Of a stretch of 64,000 bases of DNA, positions 13,601-24,513 are shown one piece after another. The stretch comes from Ricinus communis (Eukaryota > Streptophyta > Magnoliopsida > Malpighiales > Euphorbiaceae), in assembly GCF_019578655.1 (NCBI RefSeq), contig NC_063265.1, positions 3,940,501 to 4,004,500 of the forward strand. The letters are read 5' to 3'. Numbering within the stretch: position 1 is the stretch's first letter; the number at the start of each line of letters is the position of its first letter. A program made the position numbers and the translations under genes. The notes beneath the pieces were generated by a model that searched no databases, was not told the DNA's origin, and was given only the letters and a program-made list of their open reading frames with translations.

Positions 13601-15733
13601 TTCTTTCCTTCTCCACTTAAACTAATTTTTTTCCCCATAATTATACCATGAATTGTATTTTATATGTCGGACATAAGATGACAATCTAATGAATTTCATA
13701 TAAATATTTTATTTTTACTCCATAAAAAATTAATTTCACAAGAAATAAATAGAAATCTGGAAACCTCTAACTCCTCACTAGCTATTCACTAAATAACAAA
13801 AAAAAAAAGAACTAACTACATACCCACTGACTATTTACTGTTCCACGCGTCAATCCTCGCTGGCATGAAAAAACTGATTCATAGATTCATATTAAAATTT
13901 TACTCTCCACATGTACTACTCTACATTTCTCTCTTTTTAAAGACCATATAGAGGGTAGACTAGTAATCTCAAGGACCTTAGGAGAAAATGAAAGTTTTAT
14001 AATAAGATGATACTGATATATTTAGTCTTTCAATTGACCACTTCAAGTGTAGAACATTTTTATTATTGGATTTAAGACACATGTAAAGTATTTTTTTTTA
14101 AATAAAAGTTTCATTTATAGTAGATATGGAATAATATAGTATTATTGAACCAAGATTTATGCAAAGCCAATGAGTTTTATTATTTTTTACATCTCTTTTT
14201 ACTATTTTAAAACACAGAAGTAACGCAAAAAAAGAGAGTAGTAATTTAACCTTTCAAATATTTTCCTTTAGGGGGTTTAAATATAAAACATTCATATCAT
14301 ATAATGTAATATTAAGTGAAACAGAATTAAGAAGAGTGGATAAATATCTTTTATTATTTAATGAAATGGCAGAGAGACGTACCAAAAGAAACAGTTGCCT
14401 GCGGACTACATGGAAATATGTGATGAAGTAAGACTGAGGAACATACATATATAAATAGAGAAAGAGAGATGAGATGAGATTTGGCATGGGTTTCCGAGCC
14501 ATTTCTATAGATTGGATGATTTCTTGTTCTTAGTACGAGATTTGCTTTTCAAGAGGACAACTTTAGAGAGAGAGATTAAGAAGATGCTCAAATTTTAATG
14601 TGAGAAGACAATTTCGGGATCATTACATGTAAACAAGTGTATATAAAAAAAAAAAAAAAACCAAAAACCCTCCTTTGATTACTCTACATTGTAAACCCAC
14701 CGACCAACCATAACACTAACACTATGATGATTCGTTTTTCTTTCACACAGAGAAAGAGGTTTTTTCTTTTCTTTTGTTGATTCTTGACCCTTGACGGTTT
14801 TGAATGGCTTGCTTTATTCGGTGTTGGGTAAGAGAGGCCTCGGTTCTTGCAAAAAAGCTAAAATCAAAAACTATTAGATTCCTTTCTTTCAACATGACCA
14901 ATCCCTCCCTCCTTCCCTCCTCCTGTTCCTCCATTTATTGTTATTCCATAATAGACCCAGCCAGACGCACAGAAGTTTCTTAATTACAGACAAGACATCA
15001 AGGGCACAAGTTTCCTTTATATATATATTGGTTTGAGGATTCATTGGCGCCCAAATCTTTATTCCTATATCATATGTTAATTTTTATATATATATGGTAG
15101 TAGTAATTGTCATCGGGAGAATTGATTATTTCTTTTTTCTCTTTTGTGGTAAGTTTATATCAAATTGTCCTGCATTTGTTGAATTCATGTTTGCCCTAAC
15201 TTTTTCTTCTGCCACTAACTAACTACTACACTTATATCTTGTCTTGTCTCATGACCAAATATACATCCATTCAAATGGGGAAAGAAAGTAAAAGAAAGCT
15301 GTATAGTCTCATGAATTATTATTATTATTTTATGTGAACCCAATTTGAAAAAATGCATGCATAAAGAGAATCAAAGCAAACTCAATTGATATGAGTGCAT
15401 CTACATTTTCATTTCTTTGTTTTTAGGTTACGAAAACTCAATTCCTAAAGTCAGTCATTAATGTAAGATTTGTCAAAAACTCTATCTCCTAAAAGCTTAA
15501 ACTGTGAGATAAGATCTATAATACCTAATATGTAAAATGCCCATTACACTTAAAGCGTAGACAATCCAAAATACATTTGTTTAATTAATAATCAAATCTT
15601 AGACTTTTTAATTATAAAATTTCTCAAAATATTATTTTACCTACAAATTTAAGATGTTAAGTGAAATTTTAAAAGTAGTTTGAGGTCCCCAATATATTTT
15701 TTTATCCTAAGGATAAATATAGTTCAATGGCTG

Positions 15734-15773
<40 letters not shown>

Positions 15774-18240
15774 GAGCAGAAGACCTGTTATGTCTGAAGT
15801 CATGCACTGGTAGTTTTGGTACATATATAGAATAAATTACATAAAGTTGAAAGAAATAGATAGGATTCGCATCTAAGAGCTAAAAGGAAGGAGTGAAACT
15901 GGAGCAGAAACTGTGTCCAAATCAAGTCATTTCCGTTAGACTAATCGCAGTTATAGAGTCCAGTCTCTTAATAGTAGAAGAACAGCAGACTGTGTATCCA
16001 GTCAGTTTCAGCGGAAAAAGAAACAAAAATTTTTAAAAAAAAAAAGAAAAAAAAAGAAAAGGAAGAAGAAGCATGAGTAGTAATATTGGCAGGATGGATC
16101 AAACTCCCATGCACGCAGCATAGAAGCGCGTGCAGTCGAAGATCGAATCACTAGAAGAAAGAGCCAATTGTCAGGGGTCCGCATACTGACAAAACAGTAG
16201 AATTGTCCCCTAGTGAGTCGTGAAAGCACCACGCGCTCTTACATTTAGTCATTTTACGTTACGGTCGTCAAAATATTTCATACCAAAATAATAATAATAA
16301 TAAGAAGAATGGGTCAGAGTCAGACATTCCAAATTCCATTCTTTTCTTTTCTTTTCTTTAATTTTATTTCCTGAGTGAGTCAGCAGCTGAGTAGTAAGTA
16401 GCCAGTGAGGTGGTACTCTACTATAGTAATTGAGATCATCTGTCTCTCTGCCTTTGACTCATTACAGGTCACACTCTCTCTTTTGCAGTCTTTGTTTAGG
16501 GTTCTTATTCTACTTCTCCATTTATTCATCTTCAAAAATTCTCTTTCTTCTGCTATCTCCCAAACAACTGATAATAAAATCATAAACTCATGATCATGGT
16601 TTCTTTTCTTTATTTTTCTTATTATTATGGAATTGAGCGGCAAAATTTGGACTCTTTTGAGACTATTGTCTTTAGTAATTATAGTTTTTTAATCTTATAT
16701 ATATATATATATATCAATCATGACTTCGTTAATGATTATTTTTTGTACACATGTCTTATTCCCAAATTTCCTCAACCCCAACAAAGTAAAGTACGTTAGC
16801 TTATTATTACAAAATCATTCTCTCTCAAAATCTCAGTTTCACCTAACAAGAATATTTTCACTTATTCTTCTTCTTGTTATTCTTACACCAGTTAGTTATA
16901 TTAAAAGAGAAAAGAAAGACAAGAAAAAAAAAAAAAAAAAGAAAATCTCTCTCTCTCTCTCGTGGAACCACACATGAGTAGTACCAAAAACATGCATACT
17001 AAACAAATGGCTTCTTTTTTGTTTTTGTTTTGAGAGTCGGAAGTCACTAAACTCTAGGTGGATCTCTTATATTTCTAGAAGAAAGAGGCAGCTACACATG
17101 TTGGGAATGTGTATACATATAATTTCTTAAAGATATTGGTGATCTTATTATCCCACTGCAAGACCACTAATACCTTACTAGCATGTTATTTTTTTTCTCT
17201 TTTGGGGGTTCCTAAAGAGACTCAATTCCCTTCCTCAAGTTGCCCTCAACAAGAAGCATAAAATACGATATGGTTGTTAATTATGTCTGCTACATTGATT
17301 ATTTAATTAACCTTGGAAAAACATGGTTAAACTGGATCAAAGTTCTTGGCTATTACTGATATGTTGCGTTCAACTGATATATATTTTACAATTGGACAAT
17401 AAGACAGTGATACTTATTATAAAATTTTTATTTCTATTATATATTGTGTGACTCATTCTAAAAAATGGCATGTTGCTCACTACAAAAATATAAACTACTT
17501 CTGACGTTGGATTAATATGTACTCAACTAAAGTTCTCACTCTTTAAACCCTATAAATATACCAGCTATCCATGAACTTTAAAGATTTTAAATCCTAATTC
17601 AACTTACTAAAGGGATCGTGTGCTCACGAGGCTCAAATTTGTAGGTGGAAAGAATAAAGAAATTGGGATCATTAAGAGTTGGCATATACTTGTCAAAGTG
17701 TTAGAAAAACAAACTTTTGCCCTCCCTATATATGTTCATTTCATATATACAACAACAAATCTTTTCCAGCAAAGTGTAGGATCATTTGGCATTGAAGATT
17801 ATTAAAACCATTTTTACTACTGGCAGTATTAAAGCTTTGAAAATGGTATCCAAAATCCAACAAAACTAAAGAACTTTAAATTCAAATTTCAAAAGAGGAC
17901 GAAATCAAACTTTGCATCTGGACTACATTTATAAATATTCAAAGTCAGCTTTTATTTTAGATTACTTAAAAGCATCAGAACATCTTTAAATAGAGTTGTC
18001 ACGTTTCGAATTGCTGAGTTAAATTAACAACTAGCGTCGAGAACAAATACAGTTAAAGTCCATCATCTTTAACTACTTTGTGAATAATAATAAACAGAAT
18101 TTAAAGAGAGAGTTTCTTTTCTCAATGTATGAACTTTGATTTTGGGTTTGCACATGTCCTCTAAAATAAATTCATTTGACATGCATAATTAAAAGAAAAA
18201 GAATGGAAAATTGAAATTTTGGAATCATACAAGTTCATAT
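10690..18240. other. Long intergenic region, no gene supported
   Basis: The left half is AT-rich. From about 12.8 kb it is less AT-rich, with T/C-rich patches (13590-13620, 16340-16370, 16930-16960), but no reading frame resembles a known family and no tRNA or miRNA precursor was recognised. Short reading frames at 12840, 14254, 16008, 16380 and 17620 look like chance. Part could be distal regulatory sequence of the Dof gene or of an unseen non-coding transcript. Confidence 0.5.
15737..15771. repeat. (TA)n microsatellite
   Basis: About 17 TA units without interruption. Confidence 0.95.
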
Positions 18241-18249
18241 GGAACTCAA

Positions 18250-18665
18250 AAACATATAGTTTTCATCAGCATATGTATGTGATACAAACTAGCTCGCATA
18301 GATTCACCATACGCTCATCTGTGGTAAACATGCTACTACATCGCAACCTAAAACTACAATAAGAAGTAAGAAAGAAACGAAGTAACTCCAGAAAAACCAA
18401 AAAAGAAAAAAAGAAGAAAGACAAAAGCCTACCGTTCTAGGGTTTTCTAGTTAATCTTGAAAGAAGCAAACTCCTTCATCCATCTTCCAAACTCCTCTAT
18501 CTTGAACTTGAGCAGTAAAATTTCCAGCTATGGAGATTCAAGAAGACGAGTGATTGATGAAAATGATGATCCTAACTACTTGTGATTTTCTTTAACTGAG
18601 GAAAGGGAAATAGGAAAAACTGAAGCTTGAACCCATGGTTAAGCACAGACCAGCAAAGACAATAT
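18250..18665 (-). other. Presumed 3' UTR and flank of the Dof gene
   Basis: Non-coding sequence downstream (minus strand) of the Dof stop codon. It keeps moderate GC for about 250 bases and then becomes AT-rich. No clear end was identified. Confidence 0.4.
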
Positions 18666-19918
18666 CTATAATGGATTACTAGTAGAAGAAGAGCTAAAAC
18701 TAGAAAGATCTGTCCATGCGGTACTACTCCAATACTGATCACTTCCTGGATTATTAATTCCCAAGAACTGCCTTGACAAATTAAGCTCATGGTTGTCTTC
18801 CATTTTCACTGAGGCGAATTGGGTAGTTAAAGAAGTTGATGTCCTTGGCCTAACCTGGCCTCCAATCCCACCACCATAACCAGATGGCTCAGCTCCACCC
18901 TCAAAAGGGTATAACCCAGCAGAAGAAGAAGGATCTAACCCACCCAAGAATGGAAATTGCTGTCCTTGTTGCAACCTCCACTGCTCTAAACCACCCATTG
19001 ACAAAAGAGAACCACCAGCAACACCACTACCTCCACCAAGACCAGTACTAGCTAAAGCACTCCCTATCTGAAAATTCAAGTCACTAGTTCCTCCAACAGG
19101 TGCTGAAAGGGCACCATAATTTAACCCAATATCACATGGAGCATATTCATTAAGATGATGCAGAGGAGCCATGAATCTCAAAGGTGGAACCTGTGGTCCA
19201 AGACCTAAAATATCACTGGTTCCACTGGAAGACAGAGTGCTTGAAGTACCGGAGGCTGTTTGGCGATCACTACTGACAGGAGATTTGGAGCTGCTGCTTC
19301 CTTTGCTTCTCTTGTTCCTCCTGCAACCACCACCAACAGGGACATTTCTTAGGGCACCACCTCTTGTCCAGTACCTTCTACAGGTTTTGCAAAAGTGCCT
19401 AGGCTGTGTGAGACTATAGTTGTTGAAGTAGCAAAACTTAGTGTTTGTTGATTCGCATCTTGGACATTTTAATGCTGCCTCTGGCATAGGTATGTTAGCC
19501 AAGCGAGCTCGATCCGCCATCGAACCTGGCCGGATCGAGCCAGCACCACCACTTCCATGAGGTGGTGGTGGTGGAGGAGGAGGAGGAGGAGGTGGAGGAG
19601 TAGGAGGAATAAGGTGAGCATTTGCACCGGTACTTGCGCCAGGTTGGTGATGATGATGATGATGATGATTTGGTTGCTGTAAAATAGAGAGAAAAAAAGA
19701 TATAAATATAAAAGCCGAAATCAAATATCTGGTATATTCAAAATAAAGATAGAAGAAAACAAAAGTAAACAAGAATATTTATCTTTTGAAATTTTTCCCT
19801 TTAGGCAAAGAAAAATTTAAGAACCAAAAGAAAAAAGAGAGAGAGAAATTGAAGAAACCCTTACTCGTTGCTGCCAGTTGGCTGGATCAAGATAAGCTGG
19901 AAGAGAAGAAAAAACCAT
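18666..19918 (-). CDS. Dof-type zinc-finger transcription factor
   Basis: This is a nuclear plant-specific factor expected to bind AAAG-core DNA through one Dof C2C2 finger. There are two coding exons: 19865-19918 ([18 protein letters not shown], 18 residues) and 18666-19676. They are joined by a 188-bp phase-0 intron with donor CGA/GTAAGG and acceptor TTTTACAG. The protein is 354 residues. Residues about 21-28 are His-rich, then comes a run of 13 prolines, then the Dof domain at about 87-141. The zinc-binding cysteines are C89, C92, C114 and C117 in the CX2CX21CX2C spacing, followed by [21 protein letters not shown] basic NKRSKG stretch and a Ser-rich and Gly-rich tail ([29 protein letters not shown]) follow. 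The MVFSS start and the position of the intron fit the Arabidopsis Dof2.4/Dof5.1/Dof3.6 group. It is intact; the exact orthologue is not assigned. Confidence 0.95.
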
Positions 19919-20144
19919 GGTTCTTGATCTTTCTCTTTTTGTAAAGGTTGTTTGGGTTGTTTTTTTTTTTTTTTGTTTCTCTTTGAGGGTGAGATAATAC
20001 AAGTGGAGAATCACATCAACAAGAGGGAGTGGTTTTTTTTTTTTTTTTTTTTTGTGGTTTTGCAGAGACAAGAGAAAGAAAGCAAGAAAGAAAAGAGTGA
20101 AGGTGGAATGAGGAGAAGAATAAAGGAGGAGGGTGGGGAGGGGA

Positions 20145-20151
20145 CTTTATA
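20145..20151 (-). promoter_or_regulatory. Candidate TATA box of the Dof gene
   Basis: On the minus strand this reads TATAAAG, about 230 bases upstream of the ATG at 19918. The implied leader of about 200 bases is rich in A and T runs (poly-T on + at 20033-20053 and near 19961-19974) and in GA/CT. The assignment rests on position and motif only. Confidence 0.45.
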
Positions 20152-20169
20152 CTTAATTTATATGTAATT

Positions 20170-20703
20170 GTGTATTTTATGGGTTATATTACCATACACA
20201 TATAAATTAGTAATTTGGTCCTTTGGTAAACTTGACTGCTTTTGTTTTATATATAAAAATTGCTTTTTAGGGTTCAGAGAAGCTGATGTTTCTTAACCCA
20301 TAAGCTTCTTTATGATTCTTTTGTGGGTTTGAGAAAAAGAGAATTAGTGCCATCCTCTCTCTCTCTCTTGCATGGAAAAAGTTCTGCCTGTTTGTCTTTG
20401 TATATAGTATGATTTACTTAGTGGGTACTCAAGAGAGAGAGAGAGGGGATTAGTAGCTAGCTTATTAGCAGTATTTTAATTGGGTTGTGATTTAAATTAT
20501 AATTAAAAACATTATGATTAATTTAACAGCATGTACCTAACAAATATTTTGAAATTAAATCTTAAATGTGTAATTGTATTAAAAAATTTAAAATAATATT
20601 TTACCACTCTTACAAATTAAACCAAGATATCTTAAAAGAAAACATTAGGGTTAAGATAAAAGAGATGTCAATTAAAAGAAAGAAGCCCCTTCTGTTCCTT
20701 ATC

Positions 20704-20748
<45 letters not shown>

Positions 20749-21539
20749 GTTTGCATGGGAATATAATATACTAATATACAGATCATTGCTCGGCCTACAC
20801 ATGCTACACTCCCTATGAGCGCGTGGTTACACTCACAAACATGGTGGATGGTGATAGGCTGATCGCCATTGGACTTTGGTCCTCCTCCTTAGTTCGTTAG
20901 GATGCAAAGATGTGAATCTTGGCTTAATTAAACTCCGTCCATCGTGTCATTTGACTAAATTAGTTACATACTAACACATCATAAATATAATTAACAATAA
21001 TATCTTTTGCTACTATATAACTAGTTGACGAAAAATAATCTATAGAAAATTTAAAAACAATCTATTAAATAAGGACCAATTAAACCTATTCTTTAATTAA
21101 ATACCCAATAGCAATTCCAATTATAAATACTGATGACGTGTACAATTTATGAGATCATTAACTCTTTTGTTTTCAATATGAAAACATCAATAATTTTATT
21201 GTATTATTTGTGCTCTTATAAAATTACTATTTATGCGTATTTAATTCATATATATAATTGCATTAATATATTCTTTTTAGTTTATTTTATTAATTGAGTT
21301 AGATTAAAATTCTAATTCAAAATCTCTATATTGATAAAGAAAATTATAGAGTTGGAAACATTAACAAAATCATAATCAGATAATATGAAAGGATAAGACC
21401 ACAGAATAATGTACCTTTGACAATGACATATATAAGGATGAAGAGAATAACAGCATTTCATGAGCCTAACTTAACAAGCCTAGCCCATTTTTTCAATTTG
21501 GCGCAAGCAATTTTTATTTATTAAGGAATTTTTAAAAAA
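20170..21539. other. Upstream region of the Dof gene with CT/GA repeats
   Basis: Non-coding. CT-rich runs lie at about 20356-20368, a GA run at about 20431-20445, and a long (CT)n at 20707-20747. GA/CT tracts are common in plant promoters, but function here is inference. Beyond 20930 the sequence turns AT-rich with nothing recognisable. Confidence 0.5.
20707..20747. repeat. (TC)n microsatellite, about 20 units
   Basis: An uninterrupted TCTCTC tract. Confidence 0.97.
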
Positions 21540-21836
21540 TATATTAAAATAAATAAATGTTCCAAATATAATTTTTTAATTTTTTTTTAAATCTTACTAT
21601 ATGGTCCTTCTTCAGTTGTTTTTAATTTATTTTTATGTTTTTCAATTGTTCTAACTAAAAACAATATAAAAAACCAAAAGTCAACAGAAATCCTAAATTT
21701 GAAAAAAATATTTAAAATACATATTTTTAATATTCTATTGCAGTAGAAATGCAAAAAAAAATAAAAACTATAAATTTGATAAGTAGAGCAAAAAAAAAAC
21801 ATACAAGTATTTCTCACATTTTTTCAATTATTATTA
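21540..21836. repeat. Arm-like copy of the 2787-4185 repeat family, disrupted by the neighbouring transposon
   Basis: It shows the family order TTTTTAAAAAATATATTAAAATAAATAAATG, a TCAGTTGTTTTTAATT-like run, ACTAAAAACAAT, AAATCCTAAATTTGAAAA, TTTTTAATATTCTA. A stretch on the far side of the 21847-22890 element (22916-23035) repeats some of the same landmarks, including GTATTTCTCACATTTTT. Confidence 0.5.
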
Positions 21837-21846
21837 TTATTATTGA

Positions 21847-22890
21847 GGGTTAAATATTATTTATCTCGGAGATTTGGTCTAATATATAACTTGGTTTCTG
21901 TATTTTTTATTATAGTAAAACCCCCTTTTGTATTAGTTCAAGGACAAAACTGGTGATTTAATATTACAATTTGATCCTTAAACTTATTATCAAGTATCAA
22001 AATCGTCCAGAATTAATTTTATTATCAAATATAGTAAAATTTTATTCTTAGAACAAGTTAATCTTAGTATTTAATTAAAATAATAAATTTAATATTTTTT
22101 AACTTGTTTATATCTTTTATTCTTTTAGTATATTTTAATTTTAAGAAATTTAAATGTATTAAAAACACTTTATTAAATAACTATGTAGTTTAATTTAAAA
22201 TTTTTAAATAAAATAAATAGTTTAAAGTTATTATTTTTATTAGACACTAAAATTAAACTATATCAAAAATAATAATTTTACTTGTATTAATCTTATTTGA
22301 ATGGTTGACAAACGATTTCATTTTTAACATACAAGATTATCATGATTTTTTTCACTGAAGTGAATGTTGTCAATTTGGTGTTTAAATTATTTCACTAGAT
22401 TAAGACATATTTGTTTAATTTAATTTTTACTTCTTATATAGTTTAACTATAATATATAATAAAAATAATAATAGAATGATATTATTTAACTAGAAATATT
22501 TATTTTATATTAATAACTAAAATTAATATATATAGTAATTTAATGATATTATTGTAATTGTAAATAGTTTTAGAATATTTAAATTTGCTTTGTATTAAAA
22601 AAATTAGAGCAAAGAAGAAGAATATTAAATCTATTATTTTAGTTAAACATTAAAATTAACTTATGCTAAAAATAGATTTTTAATATAATTTGATAATCAA
22701 ATTAATTCTGGACGAATTTGGTACTTGAAAATAAATTCGATGATCAAATTGTAATATTAAATTACTAATTTAGTTCTTAAACTAATACGGAAAGAGATAA
22801 TAATTAGTATTATGAAAATTGAAAGAATTTAAAAAATATGGACTGACTCATATATTAGATCAAACCACAACGGGCAATAGTATTTAACCC
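21847..22890. mobile_element. Mutator-like non-autonomous transposon (1044 bp) with ~200-bp TIRs
   Basis: The left end GGGTTAAATATTATT (from 21847) and the right end ...TACTATTTAACCC reverse-complement (ending 22890) match. The arms stay alignable for about 200 bp: TCTAATATATRA, TATTAGTTYAAGRACWAAAYT, AATTTAATATTACAATTTGATC, TTTTCAAGTA/ATCAAGTATC, and TCGTCCAGAATTAATTT (21847-~22040 against ~22690-22890). The flanks TTATTATTGA (21837-21846) and TTATTATTAA (22891-22900) form a 9/10 direct repeat, the size expected for MULE insertions. There is no transposase reading frame. Confidence 0.8.
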
Positions 22891-23476
22891 TTATTATTAA
22901 TGCAGTCTACCAAAACCGTAAATTTGAAAGGAAAAAAGTAAAAAAAAAAAAAACACTATATTTTTTAATATTTTAACATAGTAAGAAAAAAAAAAAGAGT
23001 ATTTCTCACATTTTTCCAACTATTATTAATGCATGTTCATCAGAAGTGCAACTGATCCAGCCTTGTTTATTCTTTTGAGGGATATAAATTCAAAACTGAA
23101 AAGAGCAGCTGCAACCTCAACCTTCATGCAGCAGTGGGCATCAGTTATTTAGAAGACATCAGTTATCAACTCCAACAGTTTGGGGATTCATGTTTTCCTG
23201 AATCACAAACAAAATAATAGTGTATCACAGTTAGGGGGTTTCACTGATTCTGAAGCTTTAAGTAGGAGAATTGGACAAAAAGAAAAGAAAAAAGGAAACA
23301 ACTCTCAATATTTGATGATCCATTTCCATGTTAAGTATGGTCATGTAATTATAAAAGCTATGGAAAATGCTCAAATGAGATTATTTGGCAAGAGTAATTA
23401 AATAAACCCATAGCAATCACCAATGGTTGTTTCATTCGTATGTTTCCCATAGAGAACAATCTTGAGTAGATTTAAC

Positions 23477-24135
23477 CAAAATTTTACTTTAGGCCATAAA
23501 AATATCTTAAAAAAAGTTTAATCACTAAATAAATCCAAACTTCTTTTTCGCTTATTTCTCAATCTTAGACAATTCTATCTTAACCTCTTAATTTCTATAA
23601 TTTGAAAAACTTGATTTCAATTGTATCCAAACCTCTTAATTTTAACAATTTTATTTTAATTTAAAAACTTAATTTCAATTGTATCCAATTTGGTTAAATT
23701 GAGATTTTAAATTTTGAATTGTGTACATAATTGACGTGTCCGACAAATAAAAAAAGAAAAAAATATTTTCAATAATCTCATTGCTTATTCGACCTACTGC
23801 AATCCTGTCTTAATTTATGAATCTCTAAAAATGCCTTTCTTCACTCAAAAAATTAAAATTTTAAACTGATAGCGAAGAAAAAAAAAGACTTTAAAAATTA
23901 TCTCCTCTTTTTTATTACTTTTCATACAAAAAATAACATAAATAATTAAAAAAATTTATTCTTTTCCAAACAGCAAACACATCAACCTAATTTATCCTAG
24001 ATACAATTGAAATCAATTTTTTAAATTAAGATAAAATTGTCAAAATAAAATATTTGGGTAAATTTAGAAAAACGCAATTCAGACTTCAATTTTGGACATT
24101 GCGGCTTTTCTTTTTAGGCTAAAAGACTAAATAAA
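23477..24135. repeat. Inverted-repeat segment, possible decayed MITE
   Basis: The stretch 23627-23695 (TTTTAACAATTTTATTTTAAT, then TTTCAATTGTATCCAA) is matched in reverse complement by 23993-24046. The left arm is itself doubled (a second TTTCAATTGTATCCAAACCTC at about 23613-23636). The outer ends TTTAGGCCATAAAA and TTTTTAGGCTAAAA are also roughly complementary. No coding capacity and no clear target duplication. Confidence 0.4.
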
Positions 24136-24513
24136 CTCAAATAACATATTAGTTTCCAATAGAATATCAACACTGTATCATTAATGCATATTAATTTGTA
24201 GAACATATTTTCCAGTTAAAAGTCGCTCTCCAACTCGGTTCACAAGCTAGCTAGCTAGCTCTTACCCATGCCTGTCTTCTCTCCACAATAGAATATGATG
24301 GGTCGCTAACAATTGCCACTTTGACAAACAATGAACAAATTACAAGACTGAAGCTAGTTGCATTTTGCATAGTGAATTTGTATAGTGTCCCACATCGATA
24401 AAAAAGAAAAAAAATGCACATAGACAAAATTGGCGTCATTTGCATCAAAGCAGCAGGTGGATGCAGCATATAGTTTCTGCGTTGCAAGGTATTCTGCTGA
24501 CAGAATGCAAGTC

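Noticed and set aside
16008..16643. Overlapping short frames on both strands between 16.0 and 16.6 kb
   Set aside because: They sit in CT-rich, moderately GC sequence that permits chance open frames. No motif or family resemblance.
13800..18200. miRNA precursor search in the long gap before the Dof gene
   Set aside because: None of the conserved plant miRNA sequences I know was seen; the small GC hairpin near 16110-16135 (GCACGC/GCGTGC) is too short.
19171..19419. Plus-strand 82-codon frame over the Dof gene
   Set aside because: It is antisense to the Dof finger coding region and follows from its codon bias.
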